Below are positions 23,562-31,852 of a DNA stretch of 35,428 bases, piece after piece; within the stretch, counting starts at the first letter, position 1, and each line of letters opens with the position of its first letter. This DNA is from Candidatus Dormiibacter inghamiae (GTDB lineage Bacteria > Chloroflexota > Dormibacteria > Dormibacterales > Dormibacteraceae). Both the position numbers and the translations under genes were made by a program. The notes below the pieces were generated by a model. The model did not search any database. It was not told where the DNA came from and worked only from the letters and a program-made list of their open reading frames with translations. The stretch lies in the NCBI GenBank assembly GCA_016464825.1, contig JAEKNQ010000046.1, forward strand, positions 1-35,428, in the 5' to 3' direction.

Positions 23562-24773
23562 CTATGCGATCACCCCCTGCGAACGCAACGAGTCCTGGCG
23601 CTCGCCATCTATCGCCAATTCAGCCAGCAACTCTCCCGTGTGTTCACCAAGGCGCGGCACGCGGCGTGCCGGCGGTTCGTAATCACCCATCAGGACCGGC
23701 AGCCTAGGGTGCCGCTTGGGCCCGGTCACTGGATCGTCAATCGGCACAAGTACGCCCCTGGCCGCGACCTGAGGACAGTCGTGAACCTCGGCGATCGTCT
23801 GCACCATGCCCGCCGGCTGCCCTGCCGAGATGAGGGCCTCACACGCCTCCCGCCGCGTCTTGTCCGATGCCCACTCCTCGAGTGCAGGGACGATCACCTC
23901 GTGCATGCGCTCAGAGCGTGCAAGGACGCTCCCAAGATCCTCACGCTGACCAAGATCCGGTCGTGCGATCGCGGCGCAGCAACGTCGCCACATCTCGTCG
24001 GTGGGAATGATCAGCGAAACGTACTCGCCATCCCCGCAACGGAACATGCCGACAGGGGTGAACGCATCAAGACCCCGGACCTGTGTTCGGCCCGTCCATT
24101 CCTGGATCATCAATGGGCGTTCGAGGAAGGCGACCGTTACGTCATACATTGCGGCGTCGAGCAGCTGGCCGCGTTTCGTTCGCTCGCGCTGATGGAGCGC
24201 AAGCAGGACGCCGAGCGCAGCATAGGTGCCGGTCATGAGATCGGTCGTTCCGGCGGGCGCAAGCATCGGCGGTCCGTCGCGTTCACCAATTAACGATGCC
24301 AGGCCGGACATTGCCTGGATCACCGGGTCGAAAGCGGGCCAATTGGAATACGGGCCCCGCTTATCCGATCGTCTGCCGAAACCGCTGATCGCGCAATAGA
24401 TAAGCCGTGGGTTCCTCGCCGCGAGTACCTGATAGCCGAGCCCACATCGCTCCATCGTCCCCGGCCGCATGTTCTCCACGACGATGTCGGCGGTGTCCAC
24501 GAGATCGAGAAACAGGTCATGCCCGTCCGGCTGCGTGAAGTCGATGGCTACGCTCTTCTTGTTCCGGTTGTATGAGACGAAGCCGCCGGATACTCCTTCG
24601 CCTTCGCGGTGGATCATGGGGTCATAGCTGCGGCGGGGGTCGCCGACGCCGGGACGCTCGACCTTGATAACCTCGGCACCGGCATCGGCAAGTATCTGCG
24701 TGCACCAAGGACCGGAGATGAAGTGCTCTACACCGAGAACACGGACGCCGGAGAGCGGCGCTGTGTCACTCAA
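23562..24773 (-). CDS. CaiB/BaiF family CoA-transferase (C)
   Basis: A 403-residue family III CoA-transferase of normal length. ADAGAEVIKVERPGVGDPRR (29-48), NRNKKSVAIDF (69-79), VVENMRPGTMERCGLGY (98-114), the catalytic Asp178 in GTTDLMTGTYAALGVLLALH and C-terminal LGEHTGELLAEL are all present. The start is a TTG overlapping the thiolase stop (TTGA). It lies two bases before the class IV aminotransferase gene. It is the most standard of the four intact CoA-transferases and probably activates an acid intermediate for oxidation by the acyl-CoA dehydrogenase and thiolase. Confidence 0.93.
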   Translation of the reverse strand: MSDTAPLSGVRVLGVEHFISGPWCTQILADAGAEVIKVERPGVGDPRRSYDPMIHREGEGVSGGFVSYNRNKKSVAIDFTQPDGHDLFLDLVDTADIVVENMRPGTMERCGLGYQVLAARNPRLIYCAISGFGRRSDKRGPYSNWPAFDPVIQAMSGLASLIGERDGPPMLAPAGTTDLMTGTYAALGVLLALHQRERTKRGQLLDAAMYDVTVAFLERPLMIQEWTGRTQVRGLDAFTPVGMFRCGDGEYVSLIIPTDEMWRRCCAAIARPDLGQREDLGSVLARSERMHEVIVPALEEWASDKTRREACEALISAGQPAGMVQTIAEVHDCPQVAARGVLVPIDDPVTGPKRHPRLPVLMGDYEPPARRVPRLGEHTGELLAELAIDGERQDSLRSQGVIA

Positions 24774-25915
24774 TTCTTCATTACGACGACACTAACCGAG
24801 GCGCCATCAGTCCCAGGAACCGTGCCGCCCTTGCAGTAGGCCAGCCCAACCTGGGCGCCGTCGACCTGACGCTGGCCAGCCTGCGATGTGAGTTGCCACG
24901 TCAATTCGCAGACCTGAGCTACTCCCGTCGCGCCTACGGGGTGACCGCGTGACAGGAGCCCACCGCTCGGATTGACCGGCAGTTCGCCCCCAATCCAAGT
25001 CCGCCCCTCTTCGACCCAGCGCCCGCCCTGGCCTGCCGGTATGAGTCCGAGGCCCTCGAGCCGGACGATCTCGGCGATCGTAAAGCAGTCATGCATCTCG
25101 ACCACGTCGACGTCGGAAGGGTCGATCGCGGCCATCCCATACGCCTGCTCTCCGGCTCGGCGCGAGATGTCCTCCGCGTTGATGTCACCCGCACCAACTC
25201 GCAGTCGGCCACTGACCAGGGCGCAGCCGCTGACGCGAGGGCGCCGACCCATAATGCCCAGTTTTCGCAGCCCGGACCGGCTGGCGACGACCACCGCCGC
25301 CGCGCCGTCCCCGATGGGGCTGCAATCGAGCAAGCCCAGCGGCTCGCAGATCGGACGAGCCCCGAGAACCTGCTCAAGAGAGACCGGCTCCTGGTACTGA
25401 GCGTAGGGATTGTACTTCGCGTGGCGATGATTCTTCACGGAAACCATTGCGATTTGCTCACGAGTCGCGTCGTGGTCGAGGATGTAGCGCCGGGCGCTCA
25501 TCGCGTGACCTGCGGTCATCACGTACCCCACGGCTGCATCCAGGTCGTTGGGATCGGGCGTCAGACCACCCTTGACCCGGTCCGACATCTTCTCCATCCC
25601 GACCACCAGCGCAATTTCGAACATTCCCGCTCCGATGGCCGTCCACGCCTCACGGAGCGCGGTCGCCCCGCTCGCGCAGTAGTTCTCGTGATTGCTCACC
25701 GGGATGCCCCCGACGCCCAGACGTACAGCCACGCGCTGCCCGGCAACCGGGCCACCGAAAACGTGTCCGAAGTAGACAGCCTCGATCTGGTCCGGGCGAA
25801 CTCCTGAATCGGCCAGCGCCCGGCGTGCAGCGTCCTCGGCAAGGTCTTCAAGCAACAAGTCCTTGTACTTTCCGAAACGCACCATCCCGGCACCCGCTAC
25901 GTAGCTTGCTCGCAT
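24770..25915 (-). CDS. Thiolase, SCP-x-like acetyl-CoA acetyltransferase
   Basis: A 381-residue thiolase-fold protein. The nucleophile is Cys80 (HENYCASGATALREAW). MHDCFTIAE (about 272-280) holds the His typical of SCP-x thiolases, NPSGGLLSRGHPVGATG (about 328-344) the second catalytic His, and AYCKGG near the C-terminus the second Cys position. This subfamily cleaves 3-ketoacyl-CoA, including branched and steroid-side-chain substrates, and commonly partners a small DUF35 protein. That partner gene is directly upstream, four bases away, and AAGGAGGAG precedes the ATG. It probably performs the last C-C cleavage of the pathway. Confidence 0.93.
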   Translation of the reverse strand: MRASYVAGAGMVRFGKYKDLLLEDLAEDAARRALADSGVRPDQIEAVYFGHVFGGPVAGQRVAVRLGVGGIPVSNHENYCASGATALREAWTAIGAGMFEIALVVGMEKMSDRVKGGLTPDPNDLDAAVGYVMTAGHAMSARRYILDHDATREQIAMVSVKNHRHAKYNPYAQYQEPVSLEQVLGARPICEPLGLLDCSPIGDGAAAVVVASRSGLRKLGIMGRRPRVSGCALVSGRLRVGAGDINAEDISRRAGEQAYGMAAIDPSDVDVVEMHDCFTIAEIVRLEGLGLIPAGQGGRWVEEGRTWIGGELPVNPSGGLLSRGHPVGATGVAQVCELTWQLTSQAGQRQVDGAQVGLAYCKGGTVPGTDGASVSVVVMKN

Positions 25916-25919
25916 CAGC

Positions 25920-26333
25920 TCAGCTCCTCCTTGAAGCTACACGCGGTTGCACCCGAAAGCGGAAGCCAACCGTTTCCGCACCCTCCGGACCATGCCCGAA
26001 TGGCGTTAGCTCGAGATCACACTCCATGCCGATCTCATAGTCGTCGGGCTGAGCTCCCGTCAATTGACACATCACCCTGACCTGCTCGCGAAGGTCGACG
26101 TAGGCGAGGACGTATGGAACCGCGACACCGGGAGGAGCTTGGCGAACGACAGTGAAGCTGTACACCGTGCCTCGGGTGCTCAACTCCACCTCGTCCAGGC
26201 CGTCGCCTCTGCCACATGCCGGACAGAAGCGCTGCGGTGGAAAAGTCGTGTTGCCGCAACTCTGACACTGTGAACCGAGCAGTCGAGGCGGATCGAGGTT
26301 GATCATGCCCTCGCGCCACGGCCGCCGACTCAT
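25920..26333 (-). CDS. Zn-ribbon/OB-fold protein (DUF35), thiolase partner
   Basis: A 137-residue DUF35 protein. A rubredoxin-like zinc ribbon has Cys23, Cys26, Cys37 and Cys40 (CQSCG...CPACG), followed by an OB-fold domain starting about GTVYSFTVVRQAP. In characterised cases such proteins bind SCP-x-type thiolases or hydratases as small partner subunits that help substrate handling. The thiolase is the next gene, so a complex is likely. The ATG overlaps the stop of the upstream MmgE/PrpD gene by four bases. Confidence 0.9.
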   Translation of the reverse strand: MSRRPWREGMINLDPPRLLGSQCQSCGNTTFPPQRFCPACGRGDGLDEVELSTRGTVYSFTVVRQAPPGVAVPYVLAYVDLREQVRVMCQLTGAQPDDYEIGMECDLELTPFGHGPEGAETVGFRFRVQPRVASRRS

Positions 26334-27706
26334 CTGCTGCGCACCTTCGTTGGTTCCAGATGGGCGAGCAGTGCCCTAACCCCGCCGTCAGGCAATATCT
26401 CAGCCGCCTCCATGATTGCTTCACCGCGCTCTTGCCCGGCCATCGTTGCGACCTTTTGCTCCAGCTCAGCCCGGCTCAGCGGGTTGCCTGGATAACCCTT
26501 GGCGTCGCCGGCCTCTCTGCGCAGGCGGTGCCCACCATGTAGCTCAAGCTCGACCCAGCCGCCCCAATGTTGGGGATAATCGGCATCGAGATGAACGTCT
26601 GGAACCAGATCGACCCGTTCGGCAAGCTTTGCGACTTCAGGGTCGCGCAGGTCGGCGACCAGATCGACCGGGGTCAGTCGGCCGCGCGAGAGGACTACCG
26701 CCACGCAAAAGGGTAGGCTGAACTGAGCGTCGGTGACGCTGGCGGGGTGCAACTTCGCTGCTCGCGGCTCGCCGATAATAGGCATACCGGTGGAGACAAC
26801 CCCGACTCGGATGCGATCGACTTGCTCGCGGCGAAGGCCGCCCCGAACCAGCTCCAGCACCAAGCCCGCTGCCGGCTGAATGTAACCGCAGCACGCGAGG
26901 GGCTTGAATCCAGTCTGCCCAATTCGCAAAGGTTCACAACCGAGCCCATCCACCAGCCGTTCGGGATCGGCCTGAGGTGCATAAGCTTGATAGAAGCCGT
27001 GGCGCCCGCTGAAGACTGTTGACGGGCCGGGGACACCGGTGTCATTGAGAATCGCGGCCATCACGCCGTATGCTGCTGCGTTTCCTACCTGAACCGGTTT
27101 CGTCGGTGCACCGTCGTTCAGGTAACTCAGAGTGCCGCTGGCGCCTGTCGCGGCGAAACCCAACGCCCGCCGAAGCGTGGGCGCATCAGCGCCCCTAAGA
27201 AGGGCCGCCGCGCAAGCGGCTGCGAAGATGCCGCAGGTCGCGGTGGGGTGGAACCCGTCCGCGTAATGACGCGCCGGATCGACTGCTTCGCCGAGCCGAA
27301 TTATCAACTCATAACCGGCGACGATCGCGGCCAAGGTTTGTTTGCCATCGGCACCGGAATGCTCGGCCGCCGCCAGTGCTGCGGGGATCACTACAGATCC
27401 GGGGTGGAGGGAAGCGGTCGGCACAAGATCGTCCATCTCGATCACGTGGCTCGCAATGGAATTCTGCCGGGCGGCCTCCGAGGCTGTGGATCGGAGCGGC
27501 GTCCCGATTATAGTGGCCCCGCCCTCGACCCATGGCGACAGCCGGCGGCAAGCCGCGGCCGTACTGTGATCGACACCACCCAACACGCAGCCAAGATGGT
27601 CGGCGACGAGTCGGAGCGCATGCTGCTGTAGGGCAGGGTCGACGTCGCTCCACCGAAAGTCGACCGCCCACTCACAGAACTTGCGGTCAGGGTCGCCCGC
27701 GTTCAC
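26330..27706 (-). CDS. MmgE/PrpD family protein (third, divergent)
   Basis: A 458-residue MmgE/PrpD protein from a GTG start. The active-site region reads HVIEMDDLVPTASLHPG (residues 87-103), keeping the two Asp and the final His but not the DFDDTH of the tandem pair at 2404-5090. KPLACCGYIQP corresponds to KPYACGIVSHP of that pair. Thus it is a distant paralogue, probably with another substrate. The frame stays open up to 27907, but homology begins at FCEWAVDFRWSDVDP. GTG at 27706 lies eight bases after a TATACT box, which suggests a leaderless or nearly leaderless message and the head of the long operon. The upstream start at 27907 would add 67 residues without recognisable homology. Confidence 0.87.
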   Translation of the reverse strand: MNAGDPDRKFCEWAVDFRWSDVDPALQQHALRLVADHLGCVLGGVDHSTAAACRRLSPWVEGGATIIGTPLRSTASEAARQNSIASHVIEMDDLVPTASLHPGSVVIPAALAAAEHSGADGKQTLAAIVAGYELIIRLGEAVDPARHYADGFHPTATCGIFAAACAAALLRGADAPTLRRALGFAATGASGTLSYLNDGAPTKPVQVGNAAAYGVMAAILNDTGVPGPSTVFSGRHGFYQAYAPQADPERLVDGLGCEPLRIGQTGFKPLACCGYIQPAAGLVLELVRGGLRREQVDRIRVGVVSTGMPIIGEPRAAKLHPASVTDAQFSLPFCVAVVLSRGRLTPVDLVADLRDPEVAKLAERVDLVPDVHLDADYPQHWGGWVELELHGGHRLRREAGDAKGYPGNPLSRAELEQKVATMAGQERGEAIMEAAEILPDGGVRALLAHLEPTKVRSR

Positions 27707-27760
27707 TAAGGGGTAGTATACTCCGTCACAGCGCAGAATATCTGTGATATTACGCTCCCT
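27707..27760 (-). promoter_or_regulatory. Candidate promoter and operator of the main operon
   Basis: The gap between the VOC gene (stop at 27916) and the third MmgE/PrpD gene is 209 bases, the largest non-coding gap before the operon. On the minus strand it holds a perfect -10-like TATACT (27720-27715), eight bases before the GTG start. About 17 bases upstream lies the perfect palindrome AATATC-ACA-GATATT (27751-27737). That is a reasonable operator for a dimeric regulator such as the GntR protein of this operon. No convincing -35 hexamer is seen. Confidence 0.5.
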
Positions 27761-27915
27761 GAAATCGATCAGGGTCTCGGCCCGTGTTATGGATGGATCG
27801 GTGCCAAGACAAGATCGGCATCCGCTGCTCGACAACATGTCGAGAGCGTCAGGAGGACTGCCGCAGTGGCGACCTACTGCCAGCTCAAGCGTCGGACATT
27901 GCCGCACGCCTTGAG

Positions 27916-28335
27916 TCAGTTCGGCTGGACCAGACCCACCAGTACCCCCTGCATTGAAGCGGGGTGGAGGAACACCCGGAAGCCGTCGCTGTCCTGCGAC
28001 GGACGACGATTGACTAGGCGCAGGTTGTTGCGATCGGCTACGTCAATCGCGGCCCTTAAGTCCCTGACCGTGAGGCAAAGGTGGTGAAGGCCTGGCCCGC
28101 GCCTTTCCAGGTACCGAGAGATGGCGCCGGAACTGCCTTGCGCCTCAAGCAGCTCGAGCCGCTGGTCGCCAGCGGCGACGATGTTCGACCACGCGCTTTG
28201 GGCAGGCAGCTGTTCTCTTGTGCGAAGGTCAAAGCCGAACGCATGAAGCACGGCGAACATCGACGCCACATCTGCGACTGCGATCCCGACGTGCGCGGAA
28301 CCTGTAACCAATGCATCATTCGCCACGATTGTCAT
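27916..28335 (-). CDS. VOC-family protein, methylmalonyl-CoA epimerase-like, with altered metal site
   Basis: A 139-residue glyoxalase/VOC fold with two beta-alpha-beta-beta-beta units. Metal ligands of methylmalonyl-CoA epimerase-like proteins are recognisable at His15 (AHVGIAV), Glu61 (RLELLEA) and His85 (GLHHLCLTV). The fourth, the C-terminal Glu of the GVLxEL motif, is Gly134 (GVLVGLVQPN, codon GGT), so the site is incomplete. The overall pattern resembles 2-methyl-branched acyl-CoA epimerases. The ATG at 28335 directly abuts GAAGGAG, which is too close. The GTG three codons later (28326) has proper spacing and may be the real start. It overlaps the ligase gene by 20 bases. It could epimerise an acyl-CoA, or may be catalytically changed. 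Confidence 0.78.
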   Translation of the reverse strand: MTIVANDALVTGSAHVGIAVADVASMFAVLHAFGFDLRTREQLPAQSAWSNIVAAGDQRLELLEAQGSSGAISRYLERRGPGLHHLCLTVRDLRAAIDVADRNNLRLVNRRPSQDSDGFRVFLHPASMQGVLVGLVQPN

Positions 28336-29941
28336 CTCCTTCCACCAGCTGCCTGAGGAGCGGCTTCTGAATCTTTCCGGCCGGGGTCTTCGGGAACGAA
28401 TCCATCACCACCACGCGCTCAGGCCAGAATTGAGTGGTCACGCGGCGGTCTGCCAGGAAGGAGGTAACGTCGCCGAGCCCGAGAGCACCACCATCCCGTA
28501 GGCGAACACACGCGACGGCACGTTCGCCAAGCCGAGAATCCGTCACTGGGATCAGCGCCACCTCCACTATCCGGGGATGCTCACCAAGCACTTCTTCGAT
28601 CTCGCGGACCGGCAGCTTCTCGGCGCCACGGATGATGACGTCCTTAATGCGGCCGGTCAAACAGAGATAGCCGTCGGCGTCGACCCGACCCAGATCGCCA
28701 GTATGGAACCAGTCACCGGTGAAGTACTCGTCCGTTAACTCGGGACCTTGCAGATAGCCGGCGAACATGAAGGCCCCACGCACGTGAACGTGGCCCTCTA
28801 TCCCTGCTGGTAGCACCCGGTCATCTTCGGCGACGATACGGATCGACATCTCCGGTTGCGGATTCCCATCGGTTTCGATGAGCTTGTCTCGTGGCGACTC
28901 GTTGTCGGTGGACGTCGCGTGACCGATTTCAGTCATGCCGAAGACCCTGCAGAGCGCCTGTGGAATTACATCAAGTGCGGACCTCGCGAGGTGCCGTGGA
29001 AGGTCCGCGCCCGAGCAGATGTATACACGGAGTGACGACAGCGCCTCCCGGGTGGCGCTCTGCGACCCTAGCATGTCGAAAAGGTGGGTCGGCGACCCGA
29101 GGCTATACGTGACACGATGCGACCGGACCAGCTCGACCATGAGGTCGGCGTCCCAGAAGTCCTGCATCACCAACCGTCCACCTGCCTCAAGCGCCAACCT
29201 GACACCGTAGAAGTAGCCGGCATTGTGTCCGACAGGGCTCGCGACGTGGAAAACGTCATGGGAGTCGAAGCCCTGGCGACGAACCGTCGAACGGACTGCG
29301 CAGACAGCGCTGTTGTGGCTGTGAAGGACCCCTTTGGGCTGCCCCGTAGTGCCAGACGTGAAGGCGAGTTCGCAAATCTCGGTGCCACCTCGCGGGCTGA
29401 TCTTGTCGCGCTCCCACCTCGACCCAAGCTCGAGCAGCTCGTCCCACCAGACCGTACCCGACATCCTTGTGCCACCCACAACCACGATGTGCTTGAGGTC
29501 CGGTAGGTCCCGCAAGAGCTGCACAGCGCGTTCAGCGTGCGGCCAGCCGCGGAAGTTTGCCGGAACGACGAGGACACGTGCTCGCCCGACCTGGAGCATC
29601 TGCCGTAGCTCCCGTTCACGAAGGATGGTCGCGAGCGGATTCACGACGGCGCCGATTCGCTCGATCCCAAGGAATGTTGGGACAAACTCTCGCCAGTTCG
29701 GTAGCTGGACGGCGACGACATCCTGGCTACGAACGCCGAGCTCCCGTAGCCCATGCGCGACCCGCGTGCTGAGCCGCACAATATCCTCATATGAGTAAGA
29801 TCCGGAGGCATCGTAGACGGCGCGCGCAGCAGGAGTACGGGTGGCGTGCCCGGCCACACTCTCGAAAAGTGTTCGACCCGTCCATGCACCGCTGGCTTCG
29901 TGCTTACGGATTCGTTCTGCCGTCAGCCGTGTCTCGAACAT
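28316..29941 (-). CDS. Acyl-CoA ligase (AMP-dependent synthetase, aryl/alicyclic-acid type)
   Basis: A 541-residue adenylate-forming enzyme. AMP-binding motif TSGTTGQPKG is at 195-204, then VFGMTEIGHAT (A5), HTGDLG (A7), GRIKDVIIRGAEKLPVREIE (A8) and the catalytic Lys of PKTPAGKIQK near the C-terminus. The pattern resembles cyclohexanecarboxylate/2,3-dihydroxybenzoate-type ligases; the usual GGEN of A8 is GAEK. It would convert a free acid plus ATP and CoA to the thioester. ATG at 29941 lies eight bases after the stop of the lactonase-like gene; the frame extends upstream but into that gene. The decayed ligase at 225-950 is of a different, PaaK-like kind. Confidence 0.92.
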   Translation of the reverse strand: MFETRLTAERIRKHEASGAWTGRTLFESVAGHATRTPAARAVYDASGSYSYEDIVRLSTRVAHGLRELGVRSQDVVAVQLPNWREFVPTFLGIERIGAVVNPLATILRERELRQMLQVGRARVLVVPANFRGWPHAERAVQLLRDLPDLKHIVVVGGTRMSGTVWWDELLELGSRWERDKISPRGGTEICELAFTSGTTGQPKGVLHSHNSAVCAVRSTVRRQGFDSHDVFHVASPVGHNAGYFYGVRLALEAGGRLVMQDFWDADLMVELVRSHRVTYSLGSPTHLFDMLGSQSATREALSSLRVYICSGADLPRHLARSALDVIPQALCRVFGMTEIGHATSTDNESPRDKLIETDGNPQPEMSIRIVAEDDRVLPAGIEGHVHVRGAFMFAGYLQGPELTDEYFTGDWFHTGDLGRVDADGYLCLTGRIKDVIIRGAEKLPVREIEEVLGEHPRIVEVALIPVTDSRLGERAVACVRLRDGGALGLGDVTSFLADRRVTTQFWPERVVVMDSFPKTPAGKIQKPLLRQLVEGDDNRGE

Positions 29942-29949
29942 TTTATTAG

Positions 29950-30819
29950 CTACTCGTAGCGATCGGCGATCTGATTCACCGTAGGTAGCCCGTCCTGCAG
30001 CCCCTGGATGCACTTGTCATCGTGCCCAGGCAGAATCTGCATATCATATTGTTCGGCCATCCGCCGTATTTTCTGCGCGGACCTCGCCCACAACTCCTGA
30101 TTCTGATTGAGAATGCTACCAACAAACGGCTTGCGATACGTATCGGCTAGATAGATCGCATCCGATGCCATCAGCACCCAGCCTTGGCGCTCGAGCCTCA
30201 CCGCCACTCCCACCGTACCCCACGTGTGCCCAGGGATGCTGACCACCCAAACTCCCTTCATCACCTCAACGTCGCCGTAGACGGTCGTCGCCCGATCGGG
30301 GACCAGAAACCCCCAGTTAGCCCGCACGAAGCCCTGCTGGCTGGTGACGCCCCACAAGGTGACGTCATCATCACGGACAAGCGAGCCCTTCACGGTAACT
30401 GCGCCTCGCAGCTCGTCCTCATGGACGAGAATCTTCGAGCCCGCGTCCTTGAAGATCGGCGCGTTGCCGGCGTGGTCCGTGTGAAGGTGGCTCAGAACGA
30501 CCCAGTCAAAGTTCTCGGGACTCCAGCCCTTCTGCTCCAGTCGCTGCACGAAGCTGCCGTCGGATCCGGAATCGTAGGCCATTGCACCGGCGTAAAATCC
30601 CTTCTTCCACTGTTTCTGAAACCCGGAGGAGACGCCCGTGTCCACGATCATTCGACCTTCGGGGTGCTCAATCACGTATGCGTATATCGGGTGGGTGAGC
30701 AATCTTCGATGGTTCTGGGTTCGCACGGCTGTAAGCATCTCGTCCGGGCTACCCGTAACGGCCAGTTCATAATCGAGTGTGGTGTGGCCGCACTCCAAGA
30801 CCGTGATGCTGATGCTCAT
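29950..30819 (-). CDS. Metallo-beta-lactamase-fold hydrolase, N-acyl-homoserine lactonase-like
   Basis: A 289-residue MBL-fold hydrolase. The dinuclear-zinc motif HLHTDH is at 111-116, a further His lies in SIPGHTWGTV near 195, the bridging Asp in MASDAIY near 218 and the last His in LPGHDD near 267. The arrangement HxHxDH-H-D-H and the phrase VVLSHLHTDHAGNA are those of AHL-lactonase and related lactone hydrolases. In this island a lactone or cyclic ester intermediate is a more natural substrate than a quorum signal, but that is inference. AAGGAG lies five bases upstream of the ATG. A 50-base gap separates it from the epimerase gene upstream; the ligase follows eight bases downstream. Confidence 0.9.
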   Translation of the reverse strand: MSISITVLECGHTTLDYELAVTGSPDEMLTAVRTQNHRRLLTHPIYAYVIEHPEGRMIVDTGVSSGFQKQWKKGFYAGAMAYDSGSDGSFVQRLEQKGWSPENFDWVVLSHLHTDHAGNAPIFKDAGSKILVHEDELRGAVTVKGSLVRDDDVTLWGVTSQQGFVRANWGFLVPDRATTVYGDVEVMKGVWVVSIPGHTWGTVGVAVRLERQGWVLMASDAIYLADTYRKPFVGSILNQNQELWARSAQKIRRMAEQYDMQILPGHDDKCIQGLQDGLPTVNQIADRYE

Positions 30820-30869
30820 CGTTACTCCTTACGCAAGCGAGCGGGATGGCGGCTGCCGAATGACAAGTA

Positions 30870-31847
30870 TCAACCGGGGCAACTGGCCGGTCCAAGACCC
30901 GACGAGAGCGACCGAAGCCAGGCGGCCTGAAGGCGGATACCATCGCGGATCGTAGTCCGCGGCCACCAGCCGGCTGCGCGATCGAGTCGCCCGACATCCA
31001 TGCGTGGCCTCGAGTCTCGCCGCCCGATCCGGTCGGGTGCTTGCCTAACGACTGCCCCCGGGAACTGATTGAGAACCAGTCGAAGGATCGTTGACAGGCG
31101 TACAGACACCCCCGTGGACACATTGAATGTGCGGGCGCGGGGCCGGCGTAACAGTGCGAGACGGGCCACCGCCTCTGCGATGTCATTCGCATGTGTGTAA
31201 TCGCGGGTGCGGCGGAGGTCAGAGGCCTCGATGACTCTACCCTCATGCGCCGCCAGGCACCAATCGTGGACATGCGACATGGCGATCCGGGCCCCGCTCG
31301 GCCGCTCCATTGGCCCGTACACATAGGTCGGTCTGGCCACTATCAAATCTAACCCGGTTCGCTCAGCAAGGCGCACTGCGACCCGCTCGCTGGCCGATTT
31401 TGTGATGCCGTACAGGGAGACTGGCGCATGCGGATCATCCTCGTTCAAGCGGGCAACCCCACAGCCCGCCCCGTAGACGCTGCCGGAGCTCACGTGGACG
31501 ATGCGTCGAGGGCGGACGTGGGCCGCCCAGCGCATGACCTCCACGGTGCCGCCAACGTTTACTGCCACCGCCTCCGTTGCCCGCTCGACCTCCTCGTCGG
31601 TTCCAAGTGGCGTCAACGCCGCCGCGTGAATAAGCAGGTCGGGCCGACCAGCGCCAGCATGCCAGCCCGAGTCGCAAATGTCGCCCATCAGCGGAAGGAC
31701 GCGTTCCACCGCCAGGTCGAGAAACCGCCGAGCCAGCCTAGTCGGTTCTGACCGGTCAACTGCAACGACGTCGAATCCCTCGTATGCGAGTCGGCGACAG
31801 ATCGCCAGGCCTACGAAGCCAAAGCCCCCGGTGACGACAGCCAACAT
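30870..31847 (-). CDS. NAD-dependent epimerase/dehydratase (extended SDR)
   Basis: A 325-residue extended SDR. The NAD motif GGFGFVG is at 7-13, the active-site Ser is in VHVSSGSVYG (117-126), Tyr146 and Lys150 form the YxxxK (SLYGITK), and ARPTYVYGP is the family's downstream signature. Members include nucleotide-sugar 4-epimerases and 4,6-dehydratases, but also ketoreductases and 3-beta-hydroxysteroid-like enzymes. No sugar genes lie nearby, so reduction or oxidation of a hydroxy/keto intermediate is plausible. It starts five bases after the cupin stop. Substrate unknown. Confidence 0.88.
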   Translation of the reverse strand: MLAVVTGGFGFVGLAICRRLAYEGFDVVAVDRSEPTRLARRFLDLAVERVLPLMGDICDSGWHAGAGRPDLLIHAAALTPLGTDEEVERATEAVAVNVGGTVEVMRWAAHVRPRRIVHVSSGSVYGAGCGVARLNEDDPHAPVSLYGITKSASERVAVRLAERTGLDLIVARPTYVYGPMERPSGARIAMSHVHDWCLAAHEGRVIEASDLRRTRDYTHANDIAEAVARLALLRRPRARTFNVSTGVSVRLSTILRLVLNQFPGAVVRQAPDRIGRRDSRPRMDVGRLDRAAGWWPRTTIRDGIRLQAAWLRSLSSGLGPASCPG

Positions 31848-31852
31848 GTCGT

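Noticed and set aside
29950..30819. Quorum-quenching function of the lactonase-like enzyme
   Set aside because: The motif fits AHL lactonases, but the same fold hydrolyses many lactones and the gene sits in a catabolic block without any quorum-sensing gene.
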